A stretch of 64,000 nt of DNA from CAZCSY01 sp964501505 (GTDB taxonomy: Bacteria; Omnitrophota; Gorgyraeia; Velamenicoccales; Velamenicoccaceae): the NCBI GenBank assembly GCA_964501505.1, contig CAZCSY010000001.1:1-64000 (forward strand), written 5' to 3'. This document shows, piece after piece, positions 38,999-47,179 of this stretch (the first letter of the stretch is position 1; each line of letters opens with the position of its first letter). The position numbers and the translations under genes are program-made. The notes below the pieces were generated by a model that had not been told where the DNA came from, made no database searches, and saw nothing but the letters and a program-made list of their open reading frames with translations.

Positions 38999-40960
38999 AT
39001 GGAAAAGGTTAATCCTGAATTCAAAAGGACCATCGTCTTCGTCTCGCACGCCCAGGCCGGCAAGACCTCGTTGGTCGAGGCGCTTCTGTTTGCCGTCGGG
39101 GCGACGACGCGCAAAGGCACGGTCGCCGAAGGCAACACGGTCAGCGATTACAATACGGACGAGATCGCCAAGAAGAACTCCATCAACTCCAGCGTCATGC
39201 ACGCTCCCTGGAAGAACCATGCCCTGCAGCTCGTCGATACCCCGGGGTACGCGGATTTTATCGCGGACATGATTTGCGGTATCCGGGCGGTCGACGGCGC
39301 GGTGGTCGTGGTCGACGCCACCGCGGGCATCGAGGTCGGCACCGAGCGCGCCTGGGACAAACTGGAAGAAAGGAATATCCCCCGTTTTATCTTCCTCAAC
39401 AAGATGGACAAGGAAAACGTCAACCTGGACGAGTTGGTCCGGGAGATCCGCGAGCGGTTCTCCCGCGGGGCATGTCTCGTTTCATTTCCGCTCTCCTCCG
39501 AGTTGAAAGAGACGATCGCCGAATCGGACGACGCCCTGCTTGAGCAGTACCTCGACGCTAAAGAGATCGACGATGACCAGTACAAGAAGGCCCTGAAGGG
39601 TGCCGTGCTCCAGGGCAAGATCTTTCCCATTATCACCGGGTCGGCCGTAACGGATGCCGGGATCAAGGAGCTTTTGGACGCGATCGTCGAGTATCTTCCT
39701 TCTCCGCTCGAACGGCCGCCGCTTCTGGGCCAGGACCCCGATTCGAAGGAGCCCAGAGAGATCATCTGCAAGGAAGACGCGCCGCTATGCGCCCTGGTCT
39801 TCAAGTCGATATCAGATCCTTTCGTCGGTCAGTTGACGGTGATGCGTATTTTTTCCGGCCGGCTTGACGCAAATACGGGTTTTTATAATGTAACCCGCGG
39901 CACGAAAGAGAGGGTCGGTAACCTGATGATCCTGCAGGGCAAGGAGCAGCGTTCCGTGCCCTCGGCGTCGTGCGGGGACATCGTGGCCGTCGCTAAGCTC
40001 AAGGAGACACTGTTGGGCGATTCTATCGGCGACGGCAAGACGTCGGTCCTTCTGCCGCCTTTCGTCTTGCCGGAGCCGGTCTTCTCCTCGTCGATCAAGC
40101 CCAAGACGCGCCAGGACGAAGAGAAGATCTCCGAGGCGCTGGCCAAGCTGTGCGCCAGCGATCCGACCTTCAAGATCAACCGTGACGCCCAGACCAAAGA
40201 ACTCGTCATCACGGGCATGGGCGACCAGCACATCGACGTCATGGTCAGGCGCCTGAAAGAGCGCTACAACGTGCACGTGGAGATCGGGACCCCTAAGGTG
40301 CCGTACAAGGAGACGATCAAAAAGGCGGCCAAGGCCCAGGGCAAACACAAAAAGCAGTCCGGCGGACGCGGGCAGTACGCCGACGTGTGGCTGGAGCTGG
40401 CGCCGCTGGAGCGGGGCAAGGATTTTGAGTTTGTCGATGAGATCGTTGGCGGCGCGATTCCCCGTAACTACATTCCCTCGGTTGAAAAGGGGGTCCGCAG
40501 GGCGATGACCGAAGGGGTGATGACCACCTTTCCCATGGTCGACCTGCGCGCCACCGTCTATGACGGCTCCTACCACGAGGTCGATTCCTCGGATATCGCC
40601 TTTCAGATCGCTGGCGCCTTGGCCTTTCGCAAGGCGGCGCTGGAGGCGGGTCCCATCCTCCTGGAACCGATCATGGAGGCCGAGGTCTGTGTCCCCGAGG
40701 AGTTCATGGGCGCGATCCCGGCGGACCTGAACAGCCGCCGGGGACGGGTCCTGGGTGTCGAGGCACGGGGCAAGAACCAGACCATCAAGGCCCTCGTGCC
40801 GCTGGCCGAGATGTTTCGCTACGCCTCGGACCTGCGCTCGATGACGGGCGGCCGCGGGAACTATACGATGCACTACGTCGGTTACGAAGAGGTTCCGCAG
40901 AAGATCATCCAGCAGATTGTCGCCCAGAACCCACGCCACAAGGGGCAGGAGGAGGGATAG
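38999..40960 (+). CDS. EF-G-like translational GTPase
   Basis: The 653-residue protein has the five-domain plan of elongation factor G: G1 SHAQAGKTS, G3 DTPGYADF, G4 NKMDKE, then domain IV with GGRGQYADV and domain V with PLAEMFRYASDLRSMTGGRG. The first Gly of G1 is replaced by Ser (usually GHxGxGK), as in some EF-G-like proteins. It is shorter than canonical EF-G (about 690) but complete in all domains. It may be an EF-G2-type factor rather than the main translocase. It starts at ATG 38999 behind AAAGGGAG. Confidence 0.9.
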   Translation: MEKVNPEFKRTIVFVSHAQAGKTSLVEALLFAVGATTRKGTVAEGNTVSDYNTDEIAKKNSINSSVMHAPWKNHALQLVDTPGYADFIADMICGIRAVDGAVVVVDATAGIEVGTERAWDKLEERNIPRFIFLNKMDKENVNLDELVREIRERFSRGACLVSFPLSSELKETIAESDDALLEQYLDAKEIDDDQYKKALKGAVLQGKIFPIITGSAVTDAGIKELLDAIVEYLPSPLERPPLLGQDPDSKEPREIICKEDAPLCALVFKSISDPFVGQLTVMRIFSGRLDANTGFYNVTRGTKERVGNLMILQGKEQRSVPSASCGDIVAVAKLKETLLGDSIGDGKTSVLLPPFVLPEPVFSSSIKPKTRQDEEKISEALAKLCASDPTFKINRDAQTKELVITGMGDQHIDVMVRRLKERYNVHVEIGTPKVPYKETIKKAAKAQGKHKKQSGGRGQYADVWLELAPLERGKDFEFVDEIVGGAIPRNYIPSVEKGVRRAMTEGVMTTFPMVDLRATVYDGSYHEVDSSDIAFQIAGALAFRKAALEAGPILLEPIMEAEVCVPEEFMGAIPADLNSRRGRVLGVEARGKNQTIKALVPLAEMFRYASDLRSMTGGRGNYTMHYVGYEEVPQKIIQQIVAQNPRHKGQEEG

Positions 40961-40965
40961 TACCG

Positions 40966-41667
40966 ATGAAGGCGAGCGTCACCGGTATCCCGGATTTTCC
41001 TTTTGGCAAGAAACCCCTTGTCGATGAGAGAATGAAGGTCCTCCAGGGTCTTTACAAGTCGCAGAAGGCGACGTCCGTCCAGATCGAGTATACTTCGGAT
41101 AAGGACATAAAGACCGCCGACGCGATTGTCTGTCTAAAAGAGCGTCAGCTCGACCTCGTCATCATGGACATGCAAATGCTGGAGGCGCGGCTCCAGAAAA
41201 CCCTGACGGAAGCAGAGGGGGTGCTCCTGCGGCGCGCGCAGGCTTCTCTGGAAAAAGAGGAATTTTTGAACGCGGCCGCATGGAACGAGGAAGAAAAAAA
41301 GATCCTCGTCAATAGCAACCTCGTGACGCTCAAGCCCGTCGTCCTCATCGCGTCCCAGGAGATTGAAGATTTGCCGGCATTGACGCGTCGCGTCTTTGAC
41401 GCGGCCGGCCGCATCGTCTTTTTGACCGCCGGGGCCAAAGAGGCTCGGGCTTGGGAGTTACGCCGCGGCAGCACGGCCCTGGACGCGGCCGGCGCGGTCC
41501 ACTCCGATATCGCGCGCGGCTTCATCCGTGCCGAGGTGATGCCGTTCGCGGAGCTCGCGAAGATGGGCAACGTGCACCAGGCCAAGGCCTCCGGCTGCCT
41601 GCGCCAGGAAAACAAGGAGTACGTCGTTGAGGACGGCGATGTCATCGAGTTCAAGTTCAGCGTGTGA
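40966..41667 (+). CDS. YchF-like protein lacking a GTPase domain (TGS/DUF933 tail)
   Basis: The 233-residue protein ends with a YchF-type TGS domain: RRGSTALDAAGAVHSDI, ARGFIRAEVM, then EYVVEDGDVIEFKFSV, which are close to the C-terminus of the YchF (OLA1) family. Ahead lies a helical arm (residues 50-110). The first 50 residues contain no P-loop, so the NTPase part is missing. YchF binds ribosomes; this version may bind without ATP use. It starts 6 bases after the EF-G-like stop, which links it to translation. Confirm with structure prediction. Confidence 0.75.
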   Translation: MKASVTGIPDFPFGKKPLVDERMKVLQGLYKSQKATSVQIEYTSDKDIKTADAIVCLKERQLDLVIMDMQMLEARLQKTLTEAEGVLLRRAQASLEKEEFLNAAAWNEEEKKILVNSNLVTLKPVVLIASQEIEDLPALTRRVFDAAGRIVFLTAGAKEARAWELRRGSTALDAAGAVHSDIARGFIRAEVMPFAELAKMGNVHQAKASGCLRQENKEYVVEDGDVIEFKFSV

Positions 41668-41675
41668 GGAGTGCC

Positions 41676-43250
41676 ATGTTACAGATCAAGAGGGCGTTGA
41701 TCAGCGTTTCGGATAAGGCGGGGATCACGGAGTTTGCACGGACGTTGACGGGGCTCGGCGTCGAGATCGTCTCGACCGGCGGCACGGCAAAGATGCTCAA
41801 GGCCGCGGGGATACCCGTGATCGAGATGTCCGATTACACGGGCTTCCCCGAGATGATGGACGGCCGCGTCAAGACGCTGCACCCGAAGATCCACGGCGGC
41901 CTCCTGTCGGTGCGCGAAAACCCTGAGCACATGCGCCAGGCCCAGGAGCACGACATCGGCCTCATCGACATGGTCGTCGTGAACCTGTATCCTTTCGAAG
42001 AGACGATCAGCCGCAGGGGCGCGACCCTGTCTCAAGCGATCGAGAACATCGATATCGGTGGTCCGTCGATGCTGCGCTCGGCCGCCAAGAACTACCGTTC
42101 TGTGGCGGTCGTGCCGGACCCCAAGTATTACGGCCGCGTCACCGAGGCGCTGACGCGGCACGCCGGGTGCGTGCCGGACGGCCTCTTGGAAGAGATGGCG
42201 GTCGAGGTCTTCAAGCTGACGGCGCACTACGACAGCGTCATCGCCGGCTACCTTCAGAATAAATTGAGCGGGCAGGGATTGCATCCTCTGGCCGAACTGC
42301 CCCGAATCTTCTGTGTCACGCTCATGCAGACGGCCTTGTTGCGTTACGGGGAGAATCCGCATCAGAAGGCTGCGCTGTACCGCATGCCGGAGGCATTGAG
42401 CCCGCACTTTCTGGTCAACGCCAGGCAGCTGCACGGCAAAGAACTCTCTTTTAATAATTATCTGGATCTCGACGCCGCCCTCGCGCTCATGCGGGAATTC
42501 GAGCGGCCGGCGGCCTGCGTGATCAAGCATAACAATCCCACGGGCGTTGCCGAGAACGCCCGCCTATCGGTGGCCTTGCGCCAGGCCTGGGATACGGATC
42601 CCCTTTCGGCCTTCGGCGGCATCATCGGTCTGAACCGACCGGTGGATGCCGCGACGGCCAGGGTGATTTTAAAGGCGGGTTTCTGCGAGTGCGTCTTAGC
42701 GCCTCGTTTCACCACCGAGGCCCTGACGTTCTTGAAGACCAAAAAGAACGTGCGTCTCGTCGAGGTATCGGTGACCGACACGCCCCAGCGCGACCCCTTT
42801 GACTTCAAGAAGATAGACGGCGGGATCCTGATCCAGCAGGAGGACGACCTGGATTACAAGGAGAGCGACCTGCGCGTCGCCACGCGCCGCCGGCCGACAC
42901 AACGGGAACGGACGGCGCTGTCCTTTGCCTGGAAGGTGGTCAAACACGTCAGGTCCAACGCCATTGTCCTGGCGGACGGCAGGAAGACCGTCGGCATCGG
43001 GATGGGTGAGACGAGCCGCGTCGATTCGGTCTACATGGCCGTCAAGCGCGCCGGGGAGCGCGCCAGGAAGTCTGTCTTGGCCAGCGACGCCTTTTTTCCT
43101 AAGGACGACAATATCGCCCTGGCCCGCCGCGCCGGCGTCACGGCCATCATCCAGCCCGGCGGCTCGATCGCCGATGCGGCGGTGATCGAGGCCGCGGACC
43201 GCGCCAAGATGGCGATGGTTTTTACCGGCATCCGTCATTTCAAGCATTGA
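41676..43250 (+). CDS. purH: Bifunctional AICAR formyltransferase/IMP cyclohydrolase
   Basis: The 524-residue protein starts at ATG 41676 (GTGAGGAG before it). It has the MGS-like IMP cyclohydrolase domain (ALISVSDKAGITEFA, GGTAKML, TLHPKIHGG) and the AICAR transformylase domain (RYGENPHQKA, CVIKHNNPTG, SDAFFPKDDNI). It makes IMP in the last two steps of purine synthesis and uses 10-formyl-tetrahydrofolate. The position between a translation pair and folC links it to folate. Confidence 0.98.
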   Translation: MLQIKRALISVSDKAGITEFARTLTGLGVEIVSTGGTAKMLKAAGIPVIEMSDYTGFPEMMDGRVKTLHPKIHGGLLSVRENPEHMRQAQEHDIGLIDMVVVNLYPFEETISRRGATLSQAIENIDIGGPSMLRSAAKNYRSVAVVPDPKYYGRVTEALTRHAGCVPDGLLEEMAVEVFKLTAHYDSVIAGYLQNKLSGQGLHPLAELPRIFCVTLMQTALLRYGENPHQKAALYRMPEALSPHFLVNARQLHGKELSFNNYLDLDAALALMREFERPAACVIKHNNPTGVAENARLSVALRQAWDTDPLSAFGGIIGLNRPVDAATARVILKAGFCECVLAPRFTTEALTFLKTKKNVRLVEVSVTDTPQRDPFDFKKIDGGILIQQEDDLDYKESDLRVATRRRPTQRERTALSFAWKVVKHVRSNAIVLADGRKTVGIGMGETSRVDSVYMAVKRAGERARKSVLASDAFFPKDDNIALARRAGVTAIIQPGGSIADAAVIEAADRAKMAMVFTGIRHFKH

Positions 43251-43256
43251 GTCCCC

Positions 43257-44633
43257 ATGACGTACGAAGAGGCCCTTTCCTACCTCGAAAGCTTCATTGA
43301 TTATGAGAAGAGGACCGTGACGCACTACCGCACGGCCTTCAAGATCGAGCGGATCAGGAAACTCCTGACCAACATCGGTGAGCCGCAGGACAGCTTTAAG
43401 GTCGTCCATGTGGCCGGGACAAAGGGCAAAGGGTCCACGTCCTGTTTTATCGCGCATATCCTGCGGGAGAACGGCCTTCGCGTCGGGCTCTACACCTCGC
43501 CGCACCTCAATGACCTGCGCGAGCGCATCCGCATCCTCGACGTTCACCACCAGGCCGATACCCGTCAGGTCTTTGCGGGGATGATCCTCAAGAATGAATT
43601 CGCCGAGATCCTTTCATCGATCCGGTCGCAGATCGATTTTTTCCGTCGCTCTTTTCAGAACTACGGGGCGTTGACCTTTTTTGAGATTCTGACCGCCGTG
43701 GCGATGACGTATTTCCGCAACAAGGGCGTCGACATCGCGGTGCTGGAGACGGGGCTCGGAGGCCGCCTGGATGCGACGAACGCCGCGCGCTCCCACGTCA
43801 GCGTGTTGACGCCGATCAGTTACGATCACGAGAAGGTGCTGGGTTCTACCCTGGCGGAGATAGCCTTTGAAAAGGCGGGGATCCTCAAGACGGAAAATAT
43901 CCGTACCTCCGAAGGGCTCTCGGTCGCCGTGACCGCGGCTCAGGAGAAGTCCGTGGCGCAGGTGTTGCGCCGCCGCGCCAAGGCCGTCGAGTGCCTTCTC
44001 CTCGAGATGGAGAAGGATTTTTTTTACAAGAAGCTGTCCGCCAGTCTCTCCGGTCAGGACATTTATTATTCGGGCCTGAACCGCGATTCGCGATTTTTTT
44101 CGGTCAAGATGCTGGGGGGTCACCAGTTGATCAACGCGTCGTTGGCCGTGGCCGCCTGCGAGGCGCTGGGGCCCTACGGGATCAAGGTCACCGGCGATGC
44201 GATGAGCCGCGGCTTAGCTCAAACCTACTGGCCGGGGCGCCTAGAGGTGATCCGCACCCAGCCCTTTATCATCCTGGACGGCGCGCACAACCGCGAGTCG
44301 GCCAGCTGCCTGGCCACTTTTCTCGAGCTGGAATTCAAAAAAATGCGCAAGTGGTTTGTGTTAGGGGTCTGTCAGGATAAGGACATCCGCGGCGTTGTCC
44401 AGGAATTGGAGCCGTTGGCTGACAAGATCGTCCTGACGCGAGCCAGCAATTCCCGCGCGGCGGATCCCGCCGAGATCGGCCGCAATTACCTGCGTAAGAA
44501 ACCGTACGCGGTGACGGCGACCGTTGAGGAGGCGCTCAATCTTGTCAACAGGGATTCTTCTCCTGATGACTTGGTCGTGGTCACCGGTTCCCTCTTTGTG
44601 GTCGGCGAGGCGAAGGCATTATGTCAAGGTTAG
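43257..44633 (+). CDS. folC: Folylpolyglutamate/dihydrofolate synthase
   Basis: The 458-residue protein has HVAGTKGKGSTSCF (P-loop and phosphate-binding, residues 42-55), YTSPHLNDLRERI, LETGLGGRLDATN and LDGAHNRES. These match the Mur ligase-like FolC family. It adds glutamate to folates, and the bacterial enzyme often also joins dihydropteroate with glutamate. It starts 7 bases after purH and overlaps mnmE by 13 bases. Confidence 0.97.
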   Translation: MTYEEALSYLESFIDYEKRTVTHYRTAFKIERIRKLLTNIGEPQDSFKVVHVAGTKGKGSTSCFIAHILRENGLRVGLYTSPHLNDLRERIRILDVHHQADTRQVFAGMILKNEFAEILSSIRSQIDFFRRSFQNYGALTFFEILTAVAMTYFRNKGVDIAVLETGLGGRLDATNAARSHVSVLTPISYDHEKVLGSTLAEIAFEKAGILKTENIRTSEGLSVAVTAAQEKSVAQVLRRRAKAVECLLLEMEKDFFYKKLSASLSGQDIYYSGLNRDSRFFSVKMLGGHQLINASLAVAACEALGPYGIKVTGDAMSRGLAQTYWPGRLEVIRTQPFIILDGAHNRESASCLATFLELEFKKMRKWFVLGVCQDKDIRGVVQELEPLADKIVLTRASNSRAADPAEIGRNYLRKKPYAVTATVEEALNLVNRDSSPDDLVVVTGSLFVVGEAKALCQG

Positions 44634-46039
44634 ACCTGGATGATACGATAGCCGCTGTGGCAACGGCTCGGGGGGAGGGGGCGGTGGGCATCGTGCGCCT
44701 CAGCGGTCCTCAGGCCCTCTGCGTCGTTGATAAGATTTTTCTTGCCCGCAACCGGCGATCCCTCTTCGAACAGCCTGATTTCACGATGCGTCTGGGCTGG
44801 GTCGTGCGCGACGCCCGCGGCCGACAGGCGCCGTCCGGCCGGCCCAGCGATGTCGTCGATGAGGTGCTCGTCTCGGTGATGCGCGCGCCGAGGAGCTACA
44901 CGCGCGAGGATGTCGTCGAGGTGAACGCCCACGGCGGCATGCACGCGCTCCAGACGATCCTGAAGCTTATCCTGGAAGGCGGTGCGCGGCTGGCTGAACC
45001 AGGCGAGTTCACGCGCCGCGCCTTTTTGAACGGTCGCCTGGATCTGGTCCAGGCGGAAGCGGTCTTGGACGTGGTCCGCGCCAAAGGCGACTGGGCGCTC
45101 AAGAACAGCGAGCGTCAGCTTTTGGGCGCTTTGTCGCGCGTCTTTTGCGAAATGCACGATCACCTCATCGGCCTCCTGGCCGACATGGAGGCGGTCCTTG
45201 ATTTTCCGGAGGAAGGGACGGGCCCGGCGGAGACGCGGCGTTTTGTGCCGCTCATCGCGCAGGCTGCCGACAGAATGGATGCCCACGTGAGGCGCAGCGC
45301 CCAGGGCCGCCTGATGCGCGAAGGCCTGAAGGTCGTGATCATCGGCCGGACGAACGTCGGCAAGTCTTCATTACTCAACGCGTTGCTGCGCCAGGAGCGG
45401 GCGATCGTGACGCCCATCCCCGGCACGACGCGCGATACGGTCGAAGAGACCATTCCTATTCAGGGGCTGGCGGTCCAGCTTATCGATACCGCCGGGATCG
45501 CCGTCGCCCGCGACGCAGTAGAAGTTGAGGCCTTGGCGCGCAGCCGGCAGGCCCTGGCGCAGGCCGATGTCGTCCTGTTTGTTCTGGATGGATCGGTGGG
45601 CCTCCAGGACGATGACAGGCGGCTCTTTGAGTCTCTTGCCGATAAGACGCATCTCATCGTTATCAACAAGTCTGACTTGCCGCGCGCCTGGGACAGGGGG
45701 GCGCTGTGTCGTTGGACCGCCCGGCCGGTGATCGATGTGTCCGCGCGCACCGGCGAGCATATCATGGAACTGGAACAGGTAGTCCTGAAGAGCGTCTTCG
45801 ACGGGCCGCCGGCCTGGGAGGAGGGGGCGTGGGTCTCGAACGCCCGCCATATCGAGGCGCTGCGCCGCGGCCGTGAGGGGCTCATGCGGGCCGTCGATTC
45901 GCTCAAGAAGGGGTTGCCCCTGGATGTGGCGGCCCTCGACGTGCGCGCCGCCGCAGAGAGCATCGGCGAGATCACCGGTACTCTCTGCAGCGACGAGGTC
46001 CTCGACGCCATCTTTTCCAAATTCTGCATCGGCAAGTGA
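44621..46039 (+). CDS. mnmE: tRNA modification GTPase MnmE
   Basis: The 472-residue protein has the N-terminal folate-binding domain (LDDTIAAVATARGEGAVGIVR), a helical domain, an inserted G domain with GRTNVGKSS, GTTRDTVEE, DTAGI and NKSD, and the C-terminal FCIGK motif with the catalytic-type cysteine. With MnmG it modifies U34 of some tRNAs. Complete and of normal length. Confidence 0.98.
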   Translation: MSRLDLDDTIAAVATARGEGAVGIVRLSGPQALCVVDKIFLARNRRSLFEQPDFTMRLGWVVRDARGRQAPSGRPSDVVDEVLVSVMRAPRSYTREDVVEVNAHGGMHALQTILKLILEGGARLAEPGEFTRRAFLNGRLDLVQAEAVLDVVRAKGDWALKNSERQLLGALSRVFCEMHDHLIGLLADMEAVLDFPEEGTGPAETRRFVPLIAQAADRMDAHVRRSAQGRLMREGLKVVIIGRTNVGKSSLLNALLRQERAIVTPIPGTTRDTVEETIPIQGLAVQLIDTAGIAVARDAVEVEALARSRQALAQADVVLFVLDGSVGLQDDDRRLFESLADKTHLIVINKSDLPRAWDRGALCRWTARPVIDVSARTGEHIMELEQVVLKSVFDGPPAWEEGAWVSNARHIEALRRGREGLMRAVDSLKKGLPLDVAALDVRAAAESIGEITGTLCSDEVLDAIFSKFCIGK

Positions 46040-46059
46040 GACCTCCAGTTTGCCCCGTA

Positions 46060-46170
46060 TCACGGGAAGGCAAGGGCTGGTGATAGGGGGTAAACCCCCT
46101 ATCACGGGAAGGTGAGAGCCGGTGACGCGGGACCTCCGGCCCCGCATCACAGGAAGGCAAGAGCCGGTGA
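46060..46170 (+). repeat. Three tandem copies of a 24-nt repeat unit before folE
   Basis: Units lie at 46060-46083, 46102-46125 and 46147-46170, with spacing of 42 and 45 bases. Each begins with TCACGGGAAG (TCACAGGAAG in the third) and ends with GGTGA. Between them, GGGGGTAAACCCCC and GCGGGACCTCCGGCCCCGC form hairpins. A single related unit lies before ntpK at 1971. The array is in the folE upstream region. Confidence 0.75.
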
Positions 46171-46207
46171 CGCGGGGCCTTCGGCGGGATAGGAGTGAGG
46201 GTAAATC

Positions 46208-46771
46208 ATGGACAAGAAGAAGATCGAGAAGGCGATACGCATGATCCTGGAGGCGATCGGGGAGGACCCGCACCGCCGGGACCTGGAGGAGACGCCCGAG
46301 CGCGTGGCGGACATGTATGAGGAGATATTTCTGGGTCTCAGCGAGGACCCCAAGAAGGAGCTGGAGGTCATCCTTGACCAGAAGCACGAAGAGATCGTCC
46401 TTTTAAAAGACATCCCGCTCTATTCCGTCTGCGAACACCACCTCATCCCGTTCATCGGTCGGGCGCACGTGGCGTATATCCCGAAGGGCGGACGGGTGAC
46501 GGGCCTGAGCAAGATCGCCCGCGTGGTAGAGATCCTCTCCAGGCGGCCACAGGTGCAGGAGCGGTTGACGACCCAGGTGGCCGGCGTGATCATGGACAAG
46601 CTCAAGCCTTTGGGGGTGATGGTGGTGATTGAGGCCGAGCACCTGTGCCTGAGCATGCGCGGGGTGAAGAAGCCCGGTATCACGACGGTGACGAGCGCGG
46701 TCCGTGGGGTCTTCAAGGAGAACGAAAAGACGCGCTCGGAGACCCTGGCGCTTATCAAGGGAGTCCGGTAG
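46208..46771 (+). CDS. folE: GTP cyclohydrolase I
   Basis: The 187-residue protein has RVADMYEEIF, CEHHLIPFIGRAHVAYIPKGG (zinc Cys and His, substrate loop; shown in part), GLSKIARVVEIL and CLSMRGVKKPG. These residues bind zinc and GTP in the type IA enzyme. It makes dihydroneopterin triphosphate, the first step of folate synthesis. The family is complete here. It starts at ATG 46208 after GAGTGAGGG. Confidence 0.98.
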   Translation: MDKKKIEKAIRMILEAIGEDPHRRDLEETPERVADMYEEIFLGLSEDPKKELEVILDQKHEEIVLLKDIPLYSVCEHHLIPFIGRAHVAYIPKGGRVTGLSKIARVVEILSRRPQVQERLTTQVAGVIMDKLKPLGVMVVIEAEHLCLSMRGVKKPGITTVTSAVRGVFKENEKTRSETLALIKGVR

Positions 46772-46775
46772 GCCT

Positions 46776-46804
46776 TTGACAATTGTGGAGGATTATGCTA
46801 TAAA
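46776..46804 (+). promoter_or_regulatory. Strong promoter after folE
   Basis: TTGACA and TATAAA are separated by 17 bases. The -10 box lies inside a palindrome, ATGCT-N6-AGCAT (46795-46810), which could be an operator. A terminator comes about 65 bases after the expected start. Confidence 0.85.
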
Positions 46805-46810
46805 AAGCAT

Positions 46811-46875
46811 AAGCACGGCGTCGGTGCTTGCGAAAGAAGGCAATGGGGCGTTCTTGAGAGAGAACGCCTTTTTTG
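46811..46875 (+). ncRNA. Candidate short RNA ending in an intrinsic terminator
   Basis: The expected transcript of about 65 bases has an AAGCAC/GTGCTT hairpin (46811-46829), a purine-rich linker, then the terminator GGCGTTCT (46847-46854) with AGAACGCC (46861-46868) and six Ts. No reading frame fits. It may be a small RNA or a leader that controls read-through to the gene at 46955. I found no match to a riboswitch class that I know. Confidence 0.55.
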
Positions 46876-46954
46876 TTGCCCGGAGAGGGCTATCTGCCTT
46901 AACGGCCCTGCGGTGAAGGGCGCCATATTTTTAGGTTGACAAAAAGGGGAAGAG

Positions 46955-47116
46955 ATGGCTAAACTCAAGAAAGGGATGCGGCTGGCGTGTGTGCCGTGCG
47001 GCCGCCGGGTGGTCGTCGATGCGTGCGGCGCCTCGACGCAGACCATCTGGTGCTGCGGCAAGCCCATGGCTCCTACGCGCGGCGCCTCAAAGAAGACAAA
47101 AAAGCGCAGCCGCTAG
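46955..47116 (+). CDS. Mini desulforedoxin-like protein
   Basis: A 53-residue basic protein starts at ATG 46955 behind AAGGGGAAGAG. It has C12-x2-C15 and, 18 residues later, a C33-C34 pair followed by GKPM. The C-x2-C ... C-C-G-x-P-M spacing resembles the rubredoxin-like iron site of desulforedoxin and the N-terminal domain of desulfoferrodoxin (C-x2-C-x~15-C-C-G-x-P-M). An extra C24 is present. The tail is Lys/Arg-rich. It may be a small iron or zinc protein, possibly nucleic-acid binding. Confidence 0.7.
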   Translation: MAKLKKGMRLACVPCGRRVVVDACGASTQTIWCCGKPMAPTRGASKKTKKRSR

Positions 47117-47179
47117 AGCCGCACGCTCTTTGCTTACCTTTTTCACTTCACCTTACGATCAGAGGATCCGTCGGGGACC

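Noticed and set aside
46811..46875. Riboswitch (fluoride, preQ1, THF) after folE
   Set aside because: The conserved sequences that I know for these classes are absent. It was kept only as a candidate short RNA.
46936..46941. TTGACA just before the mini desulforedoxin gene
   Set aside because: A -10 box at the right distance would fall inside the coding region, and no TATAAT-like hexamer is there.
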